Part shown: piece after piece, positions 4,347 to 7,326 of the stretch | How the letters are laid out: each line of letters starts with the position of its first letter | How positions within the stretch are numbered: the first letter of the stretch is position 1 | Notes under the pieces: model-generated | Told to the model about the DNA's origin: nothing | Database searches by the model: none | Seen by the model: only the letters and a program-made list of their open reading frames with translations | Program-made: the position numbers and the translations under genes | Source: Chloroflexota bacterium | Lineage (GTDB): Bacteria > Chloroflexota > Dehalococcoidia > SZUA-161 | Direction: 5' to 3' | DNA: 7,326 nucleotides | Assembly (NCBI GenBank): GCA_016865955.1 | Contig: VGNW01000110.1 | Span: forward strand, 1-7,326

Positions 4347-5099
4347 ATGCTGGCGTTGCTGGGCGCTTTCGGACAGGAGATAGTAGACCTGCGACGGCGG
4401 ATGGCTGTTGCAGAGGTAGTTACCGGTCGAGGTTGCAAGCTATACCGCGGCAAACTCGAAAACAGAGACGCCCTGCTGGTCAAAACCGGTATGGGCAAGG
4501 AACGTGCTGAAAATGCGACTGAATTAATGCTGGAGCGCTATCCCGTCAGCGCCATAATATCGCTCGGTTTCGCCGGCGCGCTGGCTCCCGAGCTGAGCAT
4601 CGGCGATGTCGTTATATGCTCGACTCTGCACTGCGCCAGAAAAGCTGATGATAAATGGGTAAGCGCCGGGGCATGCGTTTCCGATGAACGCTTGCTTTCT
4701 CTCGCCTCGCAGGGCATCGATAATATCCCAGCCCGCTGCCGCTTGGGAAGCAGTGTGTCGGTGCTGCAACTGGAGTCGAGCACCAAGAAGCTGCAGGGGC
4801 TGGCTGAAGCCTTCCACGCTCATATCGTAGATATGGAGAGCTACTGGATTGCCCGCATCGCCTCATCAAGACAAATTCCCTTTATAGCTATCCGCTCAAT
4901 CTCCGACACAGCGCAGGAAAACGTGCAGCCGTTCGACCGTATTCTTGCTCCGGACGGTCGATTGCTCGCGGGAAAGGCTATTTGGTGTTTTGTAACCCAC
5001 CCTCAGTACCTGATAAACACATTCACTCTGTACCGCAACGTGCGAATCGCCCGCAAAAGCCTTTACGCCTGCGTCAGTCACCTCGTGAACAGGATGTGA
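4347..5099 (+). CDS. Nucleoside phosphorylase/nucleosidase superfamily protein (MTAN/HpnG-like)
   Basis: A 250-residue cytoplasmic protein of the PNP_UDP_1 fold. Compared from memory with E. coli MTA/SAH nucleosidase, the catalytic set is kept: Glu11 in GAFGQEI (base, MTAN Glu12), Glu164 in VDMES (ribose binding, MTAN Glu174) and Asp187 in RSISD (proton donor, MTAN Asp197). GMGKERA (48-54) and LGFAGALAPELSIGD (73-87) are the family's phosphate- and base-site strands. It is therefore likely to cleave a purine N-glycosidic bond. The C-terminal extension (about 205-250, with HPQYL and Arg/Ala-rich helices) looks more like hopanoid-associated phosphorylase HpnG, which removes adenine from adenosylhopane. 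No hopanoid genes are nearby, so the substrate is open. ATG 4347 is preferred over GTG 4341 because GAGG lies five bases before it. The gene converges on the next one with an 11-base gap. Confidence 0.85.
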   Translation: MLALLGAFGQEIVDLRRRMAVAEVVTGRGCKLYRGKLENRDALLVKTGMGKERAENATELMLERYPVSAIISLGFAGALAPELSIGDVVICSTLHCARKADDKWVSAGACVSDERLLSLASQGIDNIPARCRLGSSVSVLQLESSTKKLQGLAEAFHAHIVDMESYWIARIASSRQIPFIAIRSISDTAQENVQPFDRILAPDGRLLAGKAIWCFVTHPQYLINTFTLYRNVRIARKSLYACVSHLVNRM

Positions 5100-5110
5100 G
5101 ATGAATCCCT

Positions 5111-5668
5111 TCACAATATCTTGAACTCCCATCTGCATGCGATGTCGTTCTCTCCCTTGCGGGGCGGCAGCTTTAAGGCTGTAGCCTTCATCCTGGGATT
5201 GAAGTATTCGGCAATATGCTGGAACATCGGCACCTCTATTTCCTCACAGGTGAACTTCTGTAATGCGTGGTCTTGACTCCTCTCCCACCATATCACTCCG
5301 CTGCAGCGGGTGACTGTCATAATGCCATGATTCTTATCTTTCAAGTCCCAGTCGATATCGAACAGCACCCCGAACCCCGGGCTGAACTGAAAATACTTGA
5401 ACAACGCCGCGACATCGTTGCCCTGGATATTTAGCGCTTTAGTCACCCTGCGCACCTCGTTCAGCGTACCTGCCTGCCATATCTCCTTATCGTAATCGAA
5501 AGCCGCCCTGTCGCCGAATCTCTTCCTCATGGCGGCAACCCACAGCGGATCCACTCCCGTATAGAGTCTGCTTGCGGCTACCAGCAGCCTTATCAATGTA
5601 TCCTTGGAGAAGTCCTGCAACTTCAACTGCGGGTTGAACTCCGTGCTGTAGTCTATCAAGTCCTTCAT
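5111..5668 (-). CDS. DUF6125-like protein of unknown function
   Basis: A 185-residue soluble protein. The N-terminal half is helical, with DFSKDTLIRLLVAASRLY (19-36), W43 and RKRFGDRAAFDYDKEIW (48-64). The C-terminal half holds Cys122, WWERS, Cys141 followed by EEIEVPMFQHIAEYFNPRM (His151) and ends in CRWEFKIL (Cys178). The FNPRM...LPP...CRWEF order recalls the C-terminus of DUF6125 proteins, some of which are annotated as L-2-amino-thiazoline-4-carboxylic acid hydrolase-like; that label rests on memory. Cys122, Cys141, His151 and Cys178 could form a metal site, an inference. The start has a strong AGGAGG (5674-5679) five bases before the ATG. The gene follows rubrerythrin by 44 bases on the same strand, so the two are probably cotranscribed, hinting at a redox or stress setting. 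Confidence 0.75.
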   Translation of the reverse strand: MKDLIDYSTEFNPQLKLQDFSKDTLIRLLVAASRLYTGVDPLWVAAMRKRFGDRAAFDYDKEIWQAGTLNEVRRVTKALNIQGNDVAALFKYFQFSPGFGVLFDIDWDLKDKNHGIMTVTRCSGVIWWERSQDHALQKFTCEEIEVPMFQHIAEYFNPRMKATALKLPPRKGENDIACRWEFKIL

Positions 5669-5712
5669 ATCAGCCTCCTAATCCAAATCGAATACAGGAC
5701 ACACTAACCAAA

Positions 5713-6321
5713 TTATGCCACCATTCTGAATTTATCCTGAGGCGCGCCGCATATCGGGCATTGCTCGGGCAGCTCGCCGTCGGAGACATAGCCGCAGACG
5801 CTGCATACATAGTATTTGGTCTCTCTCTCGCCCACCATGTGCTCCAGAGCCTTTTTATAGAGCTTGGCATGGCCTGCCTCCACATCGCGGGAGTAGCCGA
5901 ATATCCTCGCCACCGCGTTATTGCCCTCTTCACTGGCTTCCCTGATTAGCTGCGGATAGGTCTTGCTCGCCAGATTTTCTCTCTCGAAAGCAGCCTCCAG
6001 ATTCGTCTGGGTATCCGACACGCCGCCGAGCAGTCTCAGATGGTGATAAGCGTGAATGCCCTCAGCCTCGGCAACGGCGCGAAACAGCCTGGCGATTTGA
6101 CTGAAGCCTTCCTGCTCTGCCTTCAGGGCAAAGGCGAGATTCCTCTGATGCGCCTGAGATTCGGCGATGAAACCGGCTTTGAGGTTGACTACGGTCTTCG
6201 TTCCCTTTATCCCCGGCACCTCATGCGGCTCGAGTTTCTCTCCGTCGGCTCCGCATACCGGGCAGTGTTCGGGCTTCTCGGTAGCAAGCTCTAAATGCTG
6301 ACAGTTCGTGCACTTCCACAT
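5713..6321 (-). CDS. Rubrerythrin with rubredoxin-like domains at both ends
   Basis: A 202-residue non-haem iron protein expected to reduce hydrogen peroxide in anaerobes. Three parts are visible: an N-terminal rubredoxin-like zinc or iron ribbon (C4xxC7, C20xxC23), a four-helix diiron domain (about 45-162), and a C-terminal rubredoxin (C173xxC176, C188xxC191, ending APQDKFRMV). Usual rubrerythrin has only the C-terminal one; reverse rubrerythrin has only the N-terminal one. Diiron ligands aligned to D. vulgaris rubrerythrin are Glu54, Glu87 with His90, Glu115 and Glu148 with His151. The residue matching Glu97 appears to be Ala118, with a one-residue deletion before TYP. ATG 6321 is chosen over GTG 6357 because GGGAGGG (6331-6337) lies between them, though its 9-10 base spacing is long, and because the ribbon starts right after it. 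Confidence 0.92.
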   Translation of the reverse strand: MWKCTNCQHLELATEKPEHCPVCGADGEKLEPHEVPGIKGTKTVVNLKAGFIAESQAHQRNLAFALKAEQEGFSQIARLFRAVAEAEGIHAYHHLRLLGGVSDTQTNLEAAFERENLASKTYPQLIREASEEGNNAVARIFGYSRDVEAGHAKLYKKALEHMVGERETKYYVCSVCGYVSDGELPEQCPICGAPQDKFRMVA

Positions 6322-6352
6322 AGCGTTATTCCCTCCCTTTCCGACGCCATTC

Positions 6353-6397
6353 TGCACTTTTCATTTTTCACTTTGCATTTTGCATTGCATTCGATTT
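6353..6397. repeat. T-rich tandem-like tract with TTTGCATT/TTTTCA units
   Basis: A low-complexity stretch in which near-copies of a 7-8-base unit follow one another: TTTTCA, TTTTTCA, CTTTGCA, TTTTGCA, TTGCA, TTCGATTTGC. I recall comparable tracts between genes in Dehalococcoidia. It lies in the leader of rubrerythrin on the minus strand, where it is A-rich, and upstream of the kinase promoter on the plus strand. No coding potential. Confidence 0.45.
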
Positions 6398-6427
6398 GCC
6401 TCCGAGGGCTTTCACAGTTAATATATT
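6396..6427 (+). promoter_or_regulatory. Promoter abutting the kinase start codon (leaderless candidate)
   Basis: TTGCCT (6396-6401), 17 bases, then TAATAT (6419-6424); an alternative -10, TATATT, is at 6422-6427. Either puts the transcript start within about two bases of ATG 6433, and no Shine-Dalgarno precedes the gene. The -10 lies in the perfect 12-bp palindrome TTAATATATTAA (6418-6429), so the same bases offer TATATT on the minus strand toward rubrerythrin. Confidence 0.38.
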
Positions 6428-6432
6428 AAACG

Positions 6433-6999
6433 ATGCGTAATAATAAGAAAACCAATCCCCTGCTGGTAATAGTGGGCATGGCGGGCTCCGGAAAGTCATC
6501 CGTAGCGCAACATCTTCAGAAAAAAGGCTGGCGCGTGATTCGCTTCGGCGCTATTACCATAGACGAGGTGAAATCCCGCGGGCTGCCTGTCAACGAAGCC
6601 AATGAGAAATCCGTTCGAGAAGAGCTCAGGGCAAAATATGGCATGGATGCTTATGCCAGGCTTTCGCTGCTTAAAATCAAAGAGGCAATCTCGAATAGCC
6701 CCACCATAATCGACGGGCTTTACTCCTGGTCGGAATATAAGTTCCTCAAGAAGCGCTTCGGGAAACGAATGGCGGTTATCGCTATATTCACGCCCCGCTC
6801 TGTCCGCTATGACAGGCTGTCCCGAAGACCGGAGCGCCCTCTCACCTTTAAGGAAGCAGAGCAGCGCGATTTCGCTGAAATAGAGAATGTGGAAAAGGGC
6901 GGGCCCATAGCGATGGCGGATTACACTATAATCAACGATGGCACTGAGAAAGACCTCTTTCGTACGCTAGATGGACTGCTGTCCACCCTGGACACATAA
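6433..6999 (+). CDS. P-loop NTPase, dephospho-CoA-kinase/UPF0200-like
   Basis: A 188-residue cytoplasmic nucleotide-binding protein. Walker A is GMAGSGKS (15-22). The pattern after it, GWRVIRFGAITIDEVKSRGL, then VREELRAKYGMDAYA and IIDGLYSWSEY (92-102), is that of the small-molecule-kinase branch near dephospho-CoA kinase (COG0237) and archaeal UPF0200 proteins. IIDG is the Walker B-like strand. A basic lid, RLSRRPERP (128-136), and the signature RDFAEIENVEKGGPIAMADYTIIND (145-169) complete it. The acceptor substrate is unknown: it could phosphorylate a nucleoside or cofactor precursor. I infer a kinase and would not call it CoaE. Length is typical. The start lacks a ribosome-binding site but sits six bases after a -10-like sequence. 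It diverges from rubrerythrin across 111 bases. Confidence 0.85.
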   Translation: MRNNKKTNPLLVIVGMAGSGKSSVAQHLQKKGWRVIRFGAITIDEVKSRGLPVNEANEKSVREELRAKYGMDAYARLSLLKIKEAISNSPTIIDGLYSWSEYKFLKKRFGKRMAVIAIFTPRSVRYDRLSRRPERPLTFKEAEQRDFAEIENVEKGGPIAMADYTIINDGTEKDLFRTLDGLLSTLDT

Positions 7000-7121
7000 T
7001 TTCGCTCAATATATCGACCCCCCATCGTCTATCTATACCCGAGCGTTATGTCGAGTAACATTGGTGCAGGGATGGTAAGCATCAGAATTGAAAAGCTGAG
7101 GCGTTTACGATGGAACGGTGT
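7000..7121. other. Intergenic gap with no recognised feature
   Basis: The 122 bases between two convergent stops hold no convincing gene, tRNA or strong terminator. A small GTCCA/TGGAC hairpin (6981-6993) overlaps the kinase's last codons and is followed by only a short T run. CGCTC at 7003-7007 and GAGCG at 7041-7045 are too far apart to act as one. Confidence 0.5.
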
Positions 7122-7326
7122 TTAGACCTTCAGCCAGGTACGGAATCTTTTGAATATCCCGCCCAGACCGTTCTGCTTGGGTGCATTGAGCAGCCTGACC
7201 TGGCTCTCCAGCTCCCTGATTCTCTCCTGCGCGGCGCCGAGCTGGCCGGCAAGCTGGAGATTCGTCTTTTGCAGGTCGGTGATGATGTCCAGAGCCATTT
7301 TAGGGCTTATTTCTGGGGGAGGGCTT
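7122..7326 (-). CDS. C-terminal fragment of a coiled-coil protein
   Basis: A reading frame entering from the right edge gives 68 codons to the stop TAA. First comes a Pro-rich linker (SPPPEISPK), then a heptad-like helix from MALDIITDLQKTNLQ through AAQERIRELESQVRLLN, then KQNGLGGIFKRFRTWLKV, a basic aromatic tail. Linker, coiled coil and basic Trp tail recall the C-termini of small helix-turn-helix/excisionase-type regulators in this group, but the N-terminal part is outside the window. The Met at 7298 would give a 58-residue stand-alone protein; it has no Shine-Dalgarno and the frame stays open upstream, so a longer protein is more likely. It converges on the kinase gene. Confidence 0.62.
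   Translation of the reverse strand, partial: SPPPEISPKMALDIITDLQKTNLQLAGQLGAAQERIRELESQVRLLNAPKQNGLGGIFKRFRTWLKV

Noticed and set aside
4132..4383. 83-codon plus-strand frame through the 4155-4225 repeat
   Set aside because: It translates the palindromic repeat and runs into the nucleosidase gene in another frame. No ribosome site, and composition is not protein-like.
6981..6993. GTCCA/TGGAC hairpin as the kinase terminator
   Set aside because: It lies within the coding end, is short, and is followed by only a weak T run.
1..7326. A defence, retron or other multi-gene system
   Set aside because: No reverse transcriptase, nuclease, transposase or paired effector genes. Adjacent genes have unrelated housekeeping-type functions.

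Overview
The window reads as an ordinary stretch of a bacterial chromosome. GC content is moderate, genes on both strands alternate in short units, Shine-Dalgarno sequences are good (AGGAGG or GGGAGG before several genes), and intergenic repeats are short and palindromic. The gene set suggests a strict anaerobe: a rubrerythrin-type peroxide scavenger, a two-zinc-looking dCMP deaminase, a methylmalonyl-CoA-epimerase-like VOC protein, an archaeal-flavoured P-loop kinase and a protein resembling DUF6125. Together with the repeat types, this fits a Dehalococcoidia (Chloroflexota) genome best. That assignment is an inference from recalled family distribution and was not tested.

Layout from left to right. 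A minus-strand gene cut by the left edge encodes a stand-alone FtsH-type (M41-like) zinc-protease motif. It diverges from a plus-strand gene for a multi-pass membrane protein, and two near-consensus sigma70 promoters overlap between them. A plus-strand alpha/beta hydrolase of the monoacylglycerol lipase type follows with its own promoter. Its stop codon overlaps, tail to tail, the stop of a minus-strand run: a CxC-type cysteine-rich protein of unknown function, a 71-residue two-TM protein, a VOC protein and a dCMP deaminase. The two gaps flanking the deaminase carry three different repeat-like elements. A plus-strand nucleosidase/phosphorylase of the MTAN/HpnG superfamily comes next and converges on a minus-strand pair, rubrerythrin followed by a DUF6125-like protein. 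A plus-strand P-loop kinase with a possibly leaderless start follows. The right edge holds the C-terminal end of a minus-strand coiled-coil protein.

The genes do not form one obvious pathway. Most look like separately transcribed housekeeping or stress functions: nucleotide salvage (deaminase, nucleosidase, kinase-like protein), lipid ester hydrolysis, and oxidative-stress defence. The only confident operon-like pair is rubrerythrin plus the DUF6125-like gene (44-nt gap, same strand). I see no tRNA, rRNA, CRISPR array, transposase, phage module or defence island. I found no clear new system. The points most worth a second look are the overlapping divergent promoters, the rubrerythrin with rubredoxin-like domains at both ends and a changed diiron ligand, the CxC cysteine protein, the repeat clusters and the possible leaderless kinase gene.
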